A model generated the notes under the pieces. It made no database searches. It had not been told where the DNA came from and saw nothing but the letters and a program-made list of their open reading frames with translations. From NCBI GenBank assembly GCA_027924585.1, contig BSBM01000423.1:3543501-3607500 (forward strand): a stretch of 64,000 nt of DNA, given 5' to 3'. Source of the stretch: Larix kaempferi (Eukaryota; Streptophyta; Pinopsida; Pinales; Pinaceae). Positions 12,799-26,678 of the stretch are shown here, one piece after another. Position 1 is the first letter of the stretch; each line of letters begins with the position of its first letter. Both the position numbers and the translations under genes were made by a program.

Positions 12799-13034
12799 AC
12801 AAACACATATACACACATTATGTCCCTTTCCATTCTCAAACCCATCCCCCCTCCATCCATATCTATCTACACCTTTCTCCCTCCATCCCTCACCCTACCT
12901 TCTCTCCCTCCCTCTCTCATCGCCTGTCTCTCTCTCACCTTCTATTTTTCCCTCATGTTATCTTTCCGTCAACCTATCCCAATCTCTCCATCACTCCCTC
13001 TCTCTCACACACTTTATGTCCCTTCCCCCTCCTC

Positions 13035-13077
<43 letters not shown>

Positions 13078-13560
13078 ACCACTCCCTGCATGTCTCCCAC
13101 CAACACTTTCTGTCCCTCCCTTCCTATCTCTTTATTTTGTCCTATCCCCATCTATCTCTCACTACCTCCAAATCCATTCCTCCCCATTGTCCCTCTCCCT
13201 CCCTCGCTCTATGTCTCCCCCCCCTCCTTGTATTCTTTATTTCTCTCTCACATCCCCTTGCCTCCATCCATTCCCCCTTGTCACTCAAGTCTCACTTTCA
13301 ACTTATAACCCTATACCTCTTCAGAACCTATTCTACTCCTAATAGTGCTCTCAAGCTCCACTTCCCTTCACCCCCTATATCCCATCATGTTCTCATTCCC
13401 TTCATCTCTCCCCACTCAAGCTTCCAACATCCTTCTAAGCCCTTGACCCTTTCCCACCCCTATTAAATATTAACCATAGATTCACTTGACCCTTCCCCAC
13501 CCTTTCTCAAATATTAAACAACAATTCCCTTGAGTCTTCCACACCCCCCCTTTCTCAAGT
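12740..13560 (+). repeat. CT-rich low-complexity tract
   Basis: Pyrimidine-rich DNA with (CT)n runs near 12765-12795 and 13043-13071 and many CCCTCC-type words. The Ser/Pro/Leu-rich open frames on the plus strand follow from composition; I see no gene. Confidence 0.85.
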
Positions 13561-13586
13561 ATTAAACATGTATTTTATGATTTGCA

Positions 13587-13690
13587 TAACGCGAGCGCAT
13601 TTTTTAACTATATAATGCGTACGCGTTACGTAGTTATATAACACGTACGCATTATGTAGTTATCTAACGCGAGCGCGTTATGTACATCTA
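13587..13690 (+). repeat. CpG-rich 26-bp minisatellite, four units
   Basis: Four contiguous 26-bp units starting at 13587, 13613, 13639 and 13665. Each has TAAYGCG or TAACACG, then a GCGAGCGC or CGTACGC core, then an AT-rich tail ending TTATA/C. The cores are near-palindromic and CpG-dense within an AT-rich setting. Confidence 0.85.
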
Positions 13691-16600
13691 AAAGCGCAAC
13701 AATATTTTTGAATTTAAATAGAACGTGCTCGTGTTTTGTAGAGCCTAAACTAGGCTGAGTCACATTCTCACATGTCAACCATAATCCTATGTGTATGCTT
13801 TGGAGTTTGCTTCGGTAATTCCAAACCTGTGCTATGTTAATGAAAAACCAAAGCTAATTGAGTATTTCTTCCAGTTTCTGGATAAGCCTGTGCTTAGCCA
13901 CTCATTACAATATGCTACACAGAGTCATTTTTGACGAAATCTTAGACACAAATAGCATTTTTTCTGCAGATTCCAAATATGTAACTTTTATTTTGAAATA
14001 TTAATTTTTCCTATTTTCTTTCAATTTCTTTTCTGTCCTACCTCCTTAACTCGTGAAACACACTGTTATTGTTTCTTCCATAACTTTTTCAATTCTCAAT
14101 CATTTAAAAAAAAAATTGTATGGTGCACAAGAGGACACTAACCTCCACGTTCTATGAAAAACCCATTTCAAGATTTTTGCATTAAGACCTTCAAAGGCTC
14201 TACCCACAAAAGAGGTACTATTTTTGAGGTTTGATCACTTAGACAATTATAAAAAAATTATTAAATTACTAATTTAATTTTCGAAAAATAATGGCGCACA
14301 AGTGCTATGTGTTCTCTACATGCATGCCGATTTTTGTAGCTTGATTCCATCATTTAGGCCCTCAAAGGCTCTACCCACAAAAACATATACCTTATCATTT
14401 GCCTGAAAAATAAAAAGTGTCTGTTAGGAAAAATGAAACTTGGCATAGCTATGCAAATTTTCAACACATAAAAGTTATATATTCGGAAACGTGATTCAAT
14501 TTCCTACATTTCATCTTTTTTACTCAATGCAAGATATTTTGCGTAAGTCGCTCAAAAAATCCAAGTAAGTTGAGGGATGCCTGCTTTTTCAGTTTTCTAT
14601 TGCATCTAACGTACCAAAAGTGACCCTCATTAGCTTGCACTGACCCATTTTGGAGTTCCATATATAGTTAAAACCTTCACCATGGAGTTTTATATTTAAT
14701 TAAAACATTCCATGATCATATCAGGAGTAAAAATTTTCTTTGCTCGATCAATTTCCTTTTGGAAAATAGTAAGAACACTCAATTCTAGTGCAAATTCAAT
14801 ATATTAGTCCCCACCTTCAGGTTGGCAGGGACATTGGTCTATCGTTTTTCATTAAAATGGCATGTAAATCAATGTTTGAATTTCTCTTATAGCCTATGGT
14901 TTCTATATATTTTTAATATTAATTTAAAAGATATTATATTACTAATGACCAAGCAAATGATTTGAGGCCTTATTTAGCCTAAAATCGAGGTAACTCTCAT
15001 TCATGAATGGGTTTGTTATAGTTCAAGAATTGATTTGATATAGTTCAAATTAGAGGAATTCCCAATTTTTAATGCTAAGACTCTAATGTTATCTATTTCT
15101 TAACATTAGTTCTAAACAGTTTTCATATAATATGAGCTTGTGGCTATTACATAGTTGTTGGGAACGCAACATGCATGCCCTCTAAATGCCATACATGTGG
15201 TTGTTGGCATGCCACATGCTGGATCAACCACTTTCTTTCATTCTATGTTGTTGTTGTCATGCCATACATCTGTTCAGTTGTTGGCATGCCATTCCATATG
15301 CTCGAGCAAGTGAGTTCTTTTATGCCATATACTTCGGTGCAATCTTGATAGCGTTAGCATGTGCAATCCCTAGTCAAGGTATATGATTCCAACATAAAAG
15401 AAAAAGGCATGCCCCAGATTAATCTCCCAAGCAAGTTTCCTTACCTCACTCTTACACAGAGCAGGTTTGACCTTTTCATACACTTGCTTACCCATATTGG
15501 AAAAGGAAGATAGGAGCAGTGCCATTCAACTATCGAACCTGACCCACTACTGCTTGTTGCTCCATTGTTCGTTTGTAAATAGCTTTGGTGAGATCATTGA
15601 TACTCAGCTTTACTCTAGAACATTGCTTACATGTAAAAATTTTATGGCCACTCTTGTTGGCATATCTATGCCTACATTGCATCCTAGAGGGAAAGTTGAG
15701 GTTGATCATGTTGGAACACACAATGTTACTTAGGGGGGGTGAATCAGTATCATGCACAATTCGCTACTTTTTACTTATTTAACATGCCATCAACCATATG
15801 TAATTATGCATTCATCATCAATCATGTACTATATGTTCATTAATATGTATGCATCAAGATATACTCTATCATTGAGAGAAGACACGAGATATATATGGAA
15901 AAATAAAAAGATCACATTGATAAAAATCATAATCTTTTACATCGGGTGGAGACATCAATCTCCAATATCCTCCAAATTCAACTGAAAGGAAGCTCCAACC
16001 CCTTAGATTTTTCATCTCCAATTGACAAGAAGCTTTAAATCCCTCAATTCTCCAGGTCCAACTAGAAGGAGGCGCCAACCCCCTTGAATTTTATTAGCTT
16101 CGACTAATGGGATGCTCCGACTATGGGGGCTTCACTCAATGAACATCTCACATATCACATGCAATCATGAGATATTAAATAATACCCTTAGTTTCTATAC
16201 ATATTTACTCAAATGCCTTCTATTGAAACCCCCTCCCAATACCTAAAACCTGTCCCTACCCCTTTTTACACCCCAATCCTTATAAACCCCCCTACCCCCC
16301 CACTCTAAACCCTTCACCCGCCCAATACTTGAAATATATTGGTCTGATTTTTTACAATTTTAAAACCCACAATATGAACTCACCTTCTAGGACAATGGTC
16401 AACAAGTGAAACCCCCATGGCTCCAACACCCCTTTTTTCCAGCTACAATTGGAAGGAGGCTCTGAACCCCTCGGATACAATCTACAACTTGTATGAATAA
16501 TGTTTTTTCTTGAGTTCCAACTCAAGATAACTTTCCATTGTTCACAAAATTATGCCTTCTACTATGTTCTTTTCTCCCCCCTTGCTGCTTCTCTCACTAA

Positions 16601-17575
16601 AATTCTCTGTATTAGAAGTCTAATAGGAGTACTCAAGTTGAGTATTAACCTTTTATGTTCAATATCTATTATCTTCAAGCAATTGTTCTAATTGTATCAC
16701 TATCAAAAGCAAGCTTCACAAAATACATACCAACTCTTCAACCTTCCAATATTGTTGTAACAATCCTTTTGTTATATTATTGTAGCTTAGTTATACTTCC
16801 AACAGTATTGCCATTACTGTCTTACACATTCTCCATAATCAGATTTGTAACAGTCCAAACTTATTTCCAAAAATCAAGGCATACCAAAATAGGCCTAAAT
16901 CAAACCTGCTAACAAAAGCCATAACAAACAAAGTCCATAACCTAGGTACAAGATGGACTTACTCATTATCAGGTTGTTACATATCAACCTTGATCCATGC
17001 TCTTCATGATCTCCTTCGACCCATGATATTTATCTTCTAAGCATGTACCTTTGCTACTTTCATTATCCTTAGGGTTCACATTCATAGAATTGAAACTTCA
17101 GACTTCATCCTCATGACTTGTGTCCTGGCTACAGATCTATCCTTCAATGTTCCAAATTACCTTATATTCTTCACAATTAAGAATCTACTTTTATGAGGAC
17201 ACCTAAAATTATATTTATATGCCTCTTCTCTACTTGAACTGAGCTGACTTGTCATCTTAGTTGGGGCCGACTTGTACTTAACCTTGTATGTTTGTTCAAC
17301 TGTTTCTAGTAGCCGACTTGCAATAGTATTTCAAGTTATATTTAATTCAGATCCGACCTGAACGTTATTGCATAAGGCATCACGATACTTCAATACTTGG
17401 TCCTTAAAGGCATCACGATATTGAGAAGTACTTTCAAGGCATCCCAAGTTGTTGCCAATAAGATCTCAATGGGAGACTGGAGTTACCGTGACGTTACAGT
17501 TACCTCGCACAATATCCGAACATACAGTCGTCAATTTTCACGATAGTGGCGGTCCATTACTTTAAACATTATATA
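13691..17575. other. No gene recognised; AT-rich with small repeats
   Basis: I see no convincing coding sequence. A degenerate duplication lies at about 14119-14385 (two copies of a segment with GGCGCACAAG/GGTGCACAAG and CAAAGGCTCTACCCACAAAA). The stretch at 15709-15745 has an AGGGGGGGTGAATCAGT phrase that I associate with plant LTR retrotransposon ends. Loose repeats of an AAGGAAGCTCCAACCCC type occur at 15975-16090 and 16440-16470. The small open frames at 15.2-16.9 kb have no recognisable domain. Confidence 0.5.
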
Positions 17576-17728
17576 GATTCTTAATTTGACATCCAACGTC
17601 AGCCTGTTTCATTTCTCCAAAACAAAAGTACATTGACATAACTGTAGCTGGATTCTAATTTGCTATCCAACGTCAACCTGCTTCAGTTCTTCATAACAAA
17701 AGTCGATCGATCGACATAGCTGTAGCTA
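17576..17728 (+). repeat. Two-unit tandem duplication (~75 bp)
   Basis: Units start at 17576 and 17651. Both contain ATCCAACGTCA, AACAAAAGT and CATA(A/G)CTGTAGCT. The second has a short CGATCGATCGA expansion. Confidence 0.8.
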
Positions 17729-18194
17729 GATTTTATGAATTTTATGGAGAAGGTGAGGTAAGATACTTTTTGCACTCTTTGTGGAATATCCTTTGCCGAC
17801 AAATTATTTTCAAGTATGCAAAAATATTAAATTTTAAAACATTTTTTATTTTTGTTTCAAGATCTTTTAAAGTCTTCTTCTTTTCTTTCATAAAAGTGTA
17901 AGACTTTCTAGACAATTTAACTTACAATTATAACCATTATTTAGTTAATGTTTTTTTAAATTATGTAATTTTTTAATTATATTATAATGTTTTATTCAAT
18001 ATTAAAATGTAATACTAATTTTTCTTCTTCTTCTTAGTTATAAAATGTAAACAAATGGAATTGTCATTCATGTGTAGTTGATGTGTAGTTGTTAGAGGGG
18101 TTAGATTTGTTTTGCTACAATATCAAATATCCCACTCCAATGCTTTAGTCAATTATGAAAGAATTAGGGTTTTTGTATATCTCAACTCCTTATT

Positions 18195-18329
18195 AGGATT
18201 GGGGTTTTAGACTCTTTAGAATTTTCTTGAAAGTCCACTAGGATTAAGAGTCTTAGACTCTAAAGAATCTTCTTAAAATTCTACTAGGATTAGGGTCTTG
18301 GATCCTATAGAATCTTCTTGAAATCCACA
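18195..18329 (+). repeat. Three-unit 45-bp tandem repeat
   Basis: Units start at 18195, 18240 and 18285. Each begins AGGATT and contains AGACTC/GGATCC, then AGAAT(C/T)TTCTT. No open frame of note. Confidence 0.85.
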
Positions 18330-18780
18330 AATAGCTCCACATGTTCTAACCTTCCTCTTTTCCTACCGGCGTTCATTTTTGCCCCTCAAAAGGCAAATGC
18401 TAATTAATATTACATTTTCGACCTTTCCAGCGGGATTAGCGGGTTCACATTTCTTAGTCTTATTACGTTGCGATTGCATTATTATAATGAAACCCACCAC
18501 TAGCATGAGGTTCTTTGCCAACCAATATTGGAAAATCAATTGGAGCCAGATAAACCCTATAATTACATCCACCTCTCTACGTTACGCATGATGGTCGCCC
18601 ATTAAATTGACGAGGACCTCTTTTGCGTGGACGGACACTTGCCCACGTTGTTCATTTTCGGCTACTTTGTTGGTTGGTCATTACAAGTAGCTACCATGAA
18701 GAATACCTGTAGCTAGGGTGAGAGGTTACATTGTGTAGTCACATTATTTTTGTTGTGCCGAGAGGTGCTCCACAGTCAAG

Positions 18781-19926
18781 TATGGGGAGATCTTGATATT
18801 ACATGTAACGTTTGTCGAACATAATAAAATGTAAAAATAAAAAGTAATAGTATGGGGGAGATCTTGTAACAAGTAACGGATGTAACATGTAACATTTTTC
18901 GAATATAATAAAATGTAAAAATATAGGGGAGATCTTGGGACATGTAACGGATGTAACATGTAACGTTTTTTGAATATAATAAAATGTAAAAAGTAATAGT
19001 ATGAAGGATGTAACATAGATCCAAATCCTAGGCTCTATCAAGCGCCCGATAGGGATCAAATCTCCGTAGGTGCAAACCTTTCCTTGAATAGCTCCTTGAG
19101 TGGAGCAACCTAATCCTAAGCTCTAAAGTCTCTAGTTTAAATCTCATATATACTTTTACATTTTACTTTGTATTATTCATTTTTGTTTACTTTGTCTTAT
19201 TTTGTTACTGGACAAACTCGACAAACACTCTAAAATCTCATATTTACTTTTTACTTTGTATTAAAAGTAAAAAGTAAAGTCTCTAGTTTAAGTCTCATAT
19301 TTACTTTTTACTTTGTATTATTCTTTTTTGTTAATGACCAACATAATATTTATCACCTAATCCTAAGCTCTAAAGTCTCTACTTTAAGTTTCATATTTAC
19401 TTTTTACGTTGTATTATTATTTTTTGTTTGTGGCCGACATAATATTTATTACTTTTTACTTTGTATTATTCTTTTTTGTTTACTTTGTATTATAATTTTT
19501 TATGTTGTTTTGATTTCCATTATATAGCCATTGATTTCAAAATGAAAATACACGTGGTTTCAAAATTAATGGCCGACATAATATATCTTATTACATTTTA
19601 TTACTTTCGAAAACGTTGCATGTGACATCAGTTACAAGATCTCCCCCATACTATTACTTTTTACATTTTATTACTTTCGAAAATGTTACATGTGACATCC
19701 GTTACAAGATTTCCCCCTACTATTACTTTTTACATTTTATTACTTTCGAAAACATTACATGTGACATCTGTTACAAGATTTCCCCCTACTATTACTTTTT
19801 ACATTTTATTACTTTCGAAAACCTTACATGTGACATCCGCTACAATATCTCCCCATACTATTACCTTTTACATTTTATTATGTTCGACAAATGTTACATG
19901 TGACATCCGTTACAAGATCCCTCCAT
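18781..19926. repeat. Foldback-like locus: inverted minisatellite arms
   Basis: Left arm 18781-19015 holds about three units containing GAGATCTTG, ACATGTAAC and AATAAAATGTAAAAA. Right arm 19591-19926 holds about five units of ~74 bp with the same content in reverse complement. The outermost units of both arms share a variant (TTTGTCGAACATAATAAAATG type) that the inner units lack, so the arms look like inverted copies of each other. The spacer holds a partial copy of the inverted-repeat element at 44522 (at 19017-19110) and repeats of CTCATATTTACTTTTTACTTTG. Open frames in the arms are composition shadows. Confidence 0.75.
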
Positions 19927-19930
19927 AGTG

Positions 19931-21950
19931 GGTTGGTGTAATAAAATGTAAAAATTAATATGTATTATGATATATTAAATCGACCATTAATATATATTTT
20001 GTAACCATGTGTATTTTCGTTTGAAAAACACCTTCGAACTCAATGGCTATATAATGAAAATCAAAACAACATAAAAAAAATATAGAAAATATTAATTAAA
20101 AAATTAATGTTAGTTCATAAAATAAAATATTATGAAAACTAATTTAAAAATAGATATTCGTTTATAAAATAAAAACTTAAAACTTAAACCTGGATCTATC
20201 AATCAAGAGAGATCAAATTTCTTGAATTTAAATTTAAAAAAAAACACCTCATAAAATTGGATCCTTCTTAATACTTGATAAATCCAAAGTTAAAATAAAC
20301 TTATAAAAAACTATTCAATATCACCATATATAAAATATAAGAGAAATCCAAATAGCAGTATGTAACAAAATATGTCATTCGAATGTAAATACCAAACTCG
20401 ACCTCCTACATATATTGCACAATGGCGCATAAAATACATACAGATACAATATGGAGATACAATATGGGGAAAATCCAAACAGCGTAGTATGTATAAAACA
20501 AAATAGGACCAATTCCACCTTTTTAGATACTAGCACAATGGTGATGGAATTTTTAATCATTTTCGTATTTTGTTTGATTCTCCCTATCTTGACAGACATA
20601 TTTTTAACCTTTCATATTACAAAACAATAATATACATTTCAAAAGGGTGAAATCCAAATAATATTACGTATAAATCAAAATATGTCATTCAAATATGGCT
20701 AAATCCACCTTGTACCTATGTTGGAATAGCACAATGGTGTATTTGATTTTTTAAATGATGTTGTATTTTGTTTGATTCTTTAATAATTGATGTACTGTTG
20801 TCATATCATTGTTTTGATATATACATTTTATGTCTAAGTTTAAAGTAGATGTATTACAAGTGAAAGCGTCGATATAATGTTGATATTAAGTTGTCTTTTC
20901 ACATTATAAAATAATAATATATTCTAATAGTAATTATTTTAAATTTATTTAATGGAGAGGGAAAACACTTTCGCCTGTAAGTATTTTCACAACTTTTTAT
21001 ACTTTCCAAACATTTTCTATATTAAGAAATTTGACACATTAAAAAAATTAACTTAAAACACCGAAAAACTAAAATAATTTTTCAATAAATAATTATTTTA
21101 TTGTAATTAATTTTAAAAATAAATTAAGTTATTGTATTATGTGACCATAAACTTATTTTAATGTTTTTAAATTAGAAAATGAATGATTCTTTATATTATA
21201 AAAATATACTACATCACATCATCAATTGGAAATAAATTTAAAACTAAATATAAGTTTTTGACTAGTTTAACTTATTAAATGGGTCAAGAGGGATATATTT
21301 ATCACGATCAAGATAAAACTATATGTTTAGAATTATTTTTAAATGATACAGAGTTCTAATGTTAACATGTTTGTTTTTCATCTCAACAACATGAAACTTA
21401 GAGTGGCCCCAAAACAACAATGCCCACATGAAATTTAGGGTGGCCCTAAAACATCAATGCCCACAATCCACATGATGCTCTACCTTTTATTATACCTGCC
21501 GACGCAGTGTATATAACATTTGATATGCGTTGAATTGCTATTAGTTTAGGGTTGACCAAAATTTTTATCATTTTATTCACATTGTTACATGATGTTACAA
21601 GAGACATTCAATTGTCTTATTATTCAATAATATTTTAATCTTTATTTTTTTGAAACACCATTGGCTAACAAGTTGGGGGTCTTATTCCTAGGGACGACGC
21701 AATGCATTGAATGAACAATGCACTGTTTATGTGACAATTAATTGTGCACCGCCCACACCACCTCAGTGACAAGCTTGCAACCTCTCGCCACGTTGTTTCT
21801 TCTGCTACTTCTACTGCCACCTCTTGCCAACTCTTTCTTGGCCTCTTTTTTCACCTCCTACCACCATATTCAACCAATATCTTTTCCTTTCCGACTACCC
21901 TTCCCTGATCTCATGAGGTTGGGAAAGCATACGTGAGAATCGAACCCACC
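19931..21950. other. AT-rich DNA, no gene seen
   Basis: Strongly AT-rich. A weak repeated theme, AAATCCAAATA followed by ATGTCATTC and GGACCAA/TGGCTAAATCCACC, occurs at about 20345, 20465 and 20650, suggesting an old tandem duplication. No coding or RNA gene signal. Confidence 0.5.
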
Positions 21951-21999
21951 TGGAGCAACCTGCTAGCAATACCTAGGAATCAAGCCCACTTGGAGCATC

Positions 22000-24900
22000 T
22001 ATAACATCCCCAAAATTTCACTAAAAATTTAAAATTTTTGAAGTAGCATTAATTACTAAGAATGCTAATTGCGGAAATAAATGTTTGTTAACTACTTAAC
22101 TAAAAGCAGTTGATCATAGTTGACAAATTGTAATTCTTAAACATAATAAGTCAGCAGTTCATTTAAGATAGAATATAATTCTATAAACAATACTCAAATT
22201 CTCATGAGATACAATTCTGGTGATAAGCACTGACAACTATGTTTGAATGTTGATGAAGGGGTTCCTATGGGGTGCCCTGAGGTTTACTTAGCTTGATAGC
22301 TAAAGCATCAAGTACTTGTTTCTTCGCAGATTTCGCAAGTAAGGTATTAAGTCAATTCAAGATATTCAAGTAATTTAATATTTGTTTTTGTTAGTCGTCA
22401 TTTCAATAGGATAGCGAAAGTATTTTATGTACAAGACAGATGTTAAAGGTATGGACCTTCAGTTTGTTCTTTCAGCTTACAAGTGTCATATTAACTGTTT
22501 ATACCAATTACGGAAGTCACTGTTATCACTACCTGTTCTGATATATGGACGTTTCCACATTTAATTTGTTTTGCGTAAAAGGAACATAGGTTACTTTGTA
22601 TTCTGATACCTGCAAGGGTTAGATGAGTTTTTACATTTCAAGTACCAATATTAATGTAAAACTATTTCGACCTGACGCATCTATTATTGAATGATAATTA
22701 TAATGTGAAATGGTGAAGATATGTAAATCTAAATTGATTCTTTGATATACTATTTAGGACTTTCAGGAAAGATCATAAAATTTCTTATGGGCATTGTAAA
22801 GGTCTTAAACCTGTGTATTGAGACCTCTTTCTATATAATTTTTGACCTAATGTCAAGTAGAATCATAAGCAAACTATATCTATTGATTATGCCTTTGTGA
22901 AATATTGTTTCTTCAATTAGTATCACTATAAATTATTTAAACATTGTATTGACAATGTACGGGTTTGGAAATGTCAAAATACTACAATGCCTATTGCATT
23001 GGATTCTAATTCTAAAGCACTTACCATATATTGCACATACCATATGTTTCGCAACCGTCGTTACCAAAGGTTATTTATATTAATGCTTTGACTAATGTGA
23101 AAACCATACATTACTTATAATGTAAACACCATACGACCTATGCAACATAGAAAATACTATATGCATTGTGAATTATGCAATGGTGACGATATGATTTATA
23201 ATGTATTACAAAATCTTATGTTGTAAAACTATGCATTATTTACGATAGCCTTGATAACATGAATGTTAATGTAGTGTGATAGCTGCATTAATGGAGGTGA
23301 CAAGTCTTTAATGTTCCTGCAATCCTTTGAGATTTGGTATAACGTGTCTGCACTGAACTTTTAATGTTTCCATCCGTTCTTTCGGTGGAATGTCCTGTTC
23401 GATCTCCATGTGGAGGATTCCATGTGAATACTTGTAAGAAAAGGCTGAGTTGTAATTTAGAAAGTTGATGAGCTATCTCTGCATTGGCCCTCGACATTAA
23501 TGGGGTTATTAATGAGCTTGATATGTACTGGTGCTTTGAGTTTCATGACATCTAGTTGGCTTGATCTGCTCCGTCGATCGGGTGATGTCCTCGGGTTTGG
23601 GTTTCTGACCTACTTACTCATGCGATACTTACGCTTCGTATCACTCCTTAGCATTCATTTGATGGGTCTGGGCTTTGAGAGAGGCCGACAGGCCGCATAG
23701 TTGTAGGGTTTGATCTCTGGTCGCTTGCAAACTTCATGCTCAGGATTTGATGGTGGGATCTCTGGTTATATTATTGTTAGTTTCAGGGTTCTTAATGAAG
23801 TTTGAGTGTTGATAGCCCTGTGGCTTTTGCCATGCATTTTGATAGAGGTTTTTCCAAGGTTTTAGATTCAGAAGTCTTGTCTGTAAAAAAATGTTGAAGT
23901 CGTGGAGTTTGAAGGCTTTCTCTATTGCGGCTGTTAAGTGGATTGAAAAATTGATGCAAAAGGTGTTTCAGCTTCGGCTCCCGCAAATAGAGGTAGCGTT
24001 TCAACTTCATGGCTATTGTTTGCAATAATTACTGTTTTTCTTTGTGCAACGTCTTGTTTTAGAAATGTGTTTAACCTCGTAGTGATTTCTATGGCAGGTT
24101 TTGCCTTCGTCTTGGAGGTTATAGTGTTGAAAGCTCAATGGAAGTTAATGGCTCGCTTCACTCAGTAATCCTCGGTGGCACAACCCTTCGTAGGTTCTCC
24201 TCGCAGAATGGCCATCGTTGATGTTTTTAAGCCATACTTGTGGTTTTTGGAGATGAGTCCAAAGCGGTACTGTGTTGTGTTAAGTGTCTGTAGGATGGTG
24301 TGCCTTTCGGCTTACCTGGTTAATATTTAACAAGGTTTTAGCTATTGTGCCAAAAGTTGACAATGTAATCTCTTTCGACGAGAGTTCTTTCCTCTGTTGA
24401 GTTTCAAGAAAATGTTTTGATATCTTCATACATGTAAATTTTCTCGTTTTCGTCTTTTGGGGTTTCGACCTTGGAACGTAACTGTAACTTAAATGTTTAA
24501 AGAGTAGAAATAAAACTTGTGTTAGAAAAACTCCGTGTCTATGTTTGATGTAAAAGGTTTACGGTCCCGAGCTAAGGCTTGATGCTTTATTTGTTTTCAT
24601 TTTATTCACAGAGCTACGAAATATAAGTTTTACCCTAAAAATCGATGTATAGAACTATAAAATGTATGAAAAAGAAATAGCCCTTGGCTTAACAGTTATT
24701 TGATGTTATGTTTGAGTTTGTAATTAAATAGTTCCATTTCTAAGAAAAAGGAATAATGTCTATATCTAATTTCTTTGAATACTCGTGAAGAGATTTCGAT
24801 GAGAGGGTATTAACCCTTGGTCATTTGACCAGAAAATGAATGTGATTCCAATCTTTGATACTATTTAAAGAAATAGTTGCTAGCTCTGTCAAAACGAAAG

Positions 24901-26409
24901 TTTGTGAAATGAATGTTTAAAGGTTTAGGGTTTCTGTCGAGTCTTTAAAACTTTTGACAAACTATTATAGACTATGTTCCGAGTGTTAGTAAATATAATT
25001 AAAAATGAAATAATTATTGTACAGGAATAAAGTAGAAACTATTTTAAAATTTGAGAAGAAAACATGGAAATATAAAACCGTAGTTTAATTTATGTCTATC
25101 AGAATAGAAATGTACAGTACTGTTATAAATGGAAACTTAATGATACTATTTCATTTTGCAGCTATTATAAATTCTTGAATATTGTGTAATAGAAATAAAT
25201 TCAATACTTGGATATGAATATTGTTTATTTTCATGATAAATGTACTTACTAACATTAAGGAATAACAATACTATATACTTAGGAAGTAAATGTTTTTACA
25301 GCTATTAAATTCAATACATCCTGCTGAAAGAAATACAGTAAACCTGAAACATTTAACTAATGAAAAGAATGATAAGAGAAAGACATAGGATTATGTTATT
25401 TGATACAGAATATTAATGGTAGGAAATCTAACGAAATATAACAGGGTTGATCTTTTCATTCACCTGGCAATCTACCGATCATTCTATCTACATTAATTTA
25501 TTCTCTGTACTAGAGTACGATGTAGATCCATTAGCACGGGGAAAAATGCAGAGAACAATTTATCCAATTCATCATTCAAATTTAGTACTATACAGAATCC
25601 TAATTGACTCAGAAACTAAAATAAATGCATTTGTTCAATAATATCTTTGCAAATAGTAAATCACTAGAAAAAGACAGTAGAACCTGTAAATGAAGATAGG
25701 GTTGACAAACACCCAAGGAGGCTTGCTCCTCCCAACCTTTTCCAGAAGAAGTAGCCAAAGTGTTGGCTTCCTATGGACCCCTAAGCCTGCTTACTGAACC
25801 ACTAAGTAGATGGAATCTGTGTAGAAGCAAGGCACTAAGTAAAACTTCTGCTCTCAAAATATTCCTTCTGCACTTAGCAATATAATTTATGCACTCAGCA
25901 GTAATGGGTAGACTCACAACATGATAAAAAACTTAGCATATCCCCTCATCAAATCTCTTGGGTGTAAGCACAGCAAAACCCCAAGGTAAATTTCCTCGTC
26001 AGGAAAAGTGATGAACCTCAGTTCATAATTTGATGGCTATTATATAGACTGCCTAGGTCTTTAGTGGTCAGTTTGGAATAAATGAGCCTCAAGCTCCAGT
26101 CCCACCTTCCAGGGCACTATGGCCACATTTCAAGGGAGTTGTCCCATACCAACATCTATTTAGTTGCATCATGATGATACCACTTGTCCATTGCCTTCTA
26201 ACCCAAATTCCATTCCACCTAGTGGGTCAGTAACCACTCTTTCAACAGTCCCCTTAGATGTTTGCCTCCTATTTTATTTATTAAATAATAAAATATTGTG
26301 CAAATTACAGTCATCCTTGGACACTTGTCCAACATAAAAACTTTACAATAAAAGTTAACATATTGTTTTTCCAACATTAAATGTTCTTCAACAAAAAGGG
26401 CATGTTACA
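22000..26409 (-). mobile_element. Solo LTR, long-LTR Ty3/Gypsy family
   Basis: A 4410-bp LTR with no internal region, flanked by a perfect 5-bp target duplication GCATC (21995-21999 and 26410-26414). Ends read TATAACAT...ATGTTACA; the left TG has become TA. It is related to the chromovirus LTR at 7716-12102 and lies in the same orientation: shared blocks include AGAACCTGTA, GGAGGCT(G/T)(T/G)(T/C)TCCTCCC and GCCTAGGTCTT. It is too diverged to be the same subfamily. It formed by recombination between the two LTRs of a former complete element. The internal open frames (23.3-25.6 kb) are not genes. Confidence 0.93.
26037..26046 (-). promoter_or_regulatory. TATA box of the solo LTR
   Basis: The minus strand reads TATATAATAG preceded by GACCTAGGCAGTC, about 365 bp from the LTR's 5' end. 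This predicts transcription start about 30 bp further on, leaving nearly 4 kb of R plus U5. Confidence 0.55.
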
Positions 26410-26678
26410 GCATCCCGCTAGCAATACCTAGGAATCATATCAACTTGGAGCAGCCTGCTAGACCTAGAGCCTACTGCAGTAGCTACTGGATTATGCAGAA
26501 CTGATTACGCACAACTGAATCAGATGGGCAGGTGAGTTTTGTAAAGCTTTACAGGATGTTATATATACAAAATGATTGAATTACAGAAACATAAATATTT
26601 CACAAGTAGGCATTAGTCTATGGGGAAAATGGAAAATGTAAAAAATAGCTAATTACATAGCTAAAGAAATAAAACATC

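Larger units (their letters stand above)
21951..26454 (+). repeat. 40-bp tandem repeat split by the solo LTR
   Basis: Unit 1 is 21951-21990 (TGGAGCAACC...AAGCCCACT). Unit 2 starts at 21991, is interrupted by the solo LTR and resumes after it. A partial third unit starts at about 26445 with TGGAGCAGCCTGCTAG. Removing the LTR and one TSD copy restores a second unit of exactly 40 bp. Confidence 0.85.

Noticed and set aside
12069-13466. Long open frames rich in Met, Ile, Ser or Leu/Pro
   Set aside because: They are translations of GAT and CT simple repeats.
21928-21960. GAATCGAACCCACC resembling a tRNA T-arm in reverse
   Set aside because: No acceptor, D or anticodon stems could be fitted around it.
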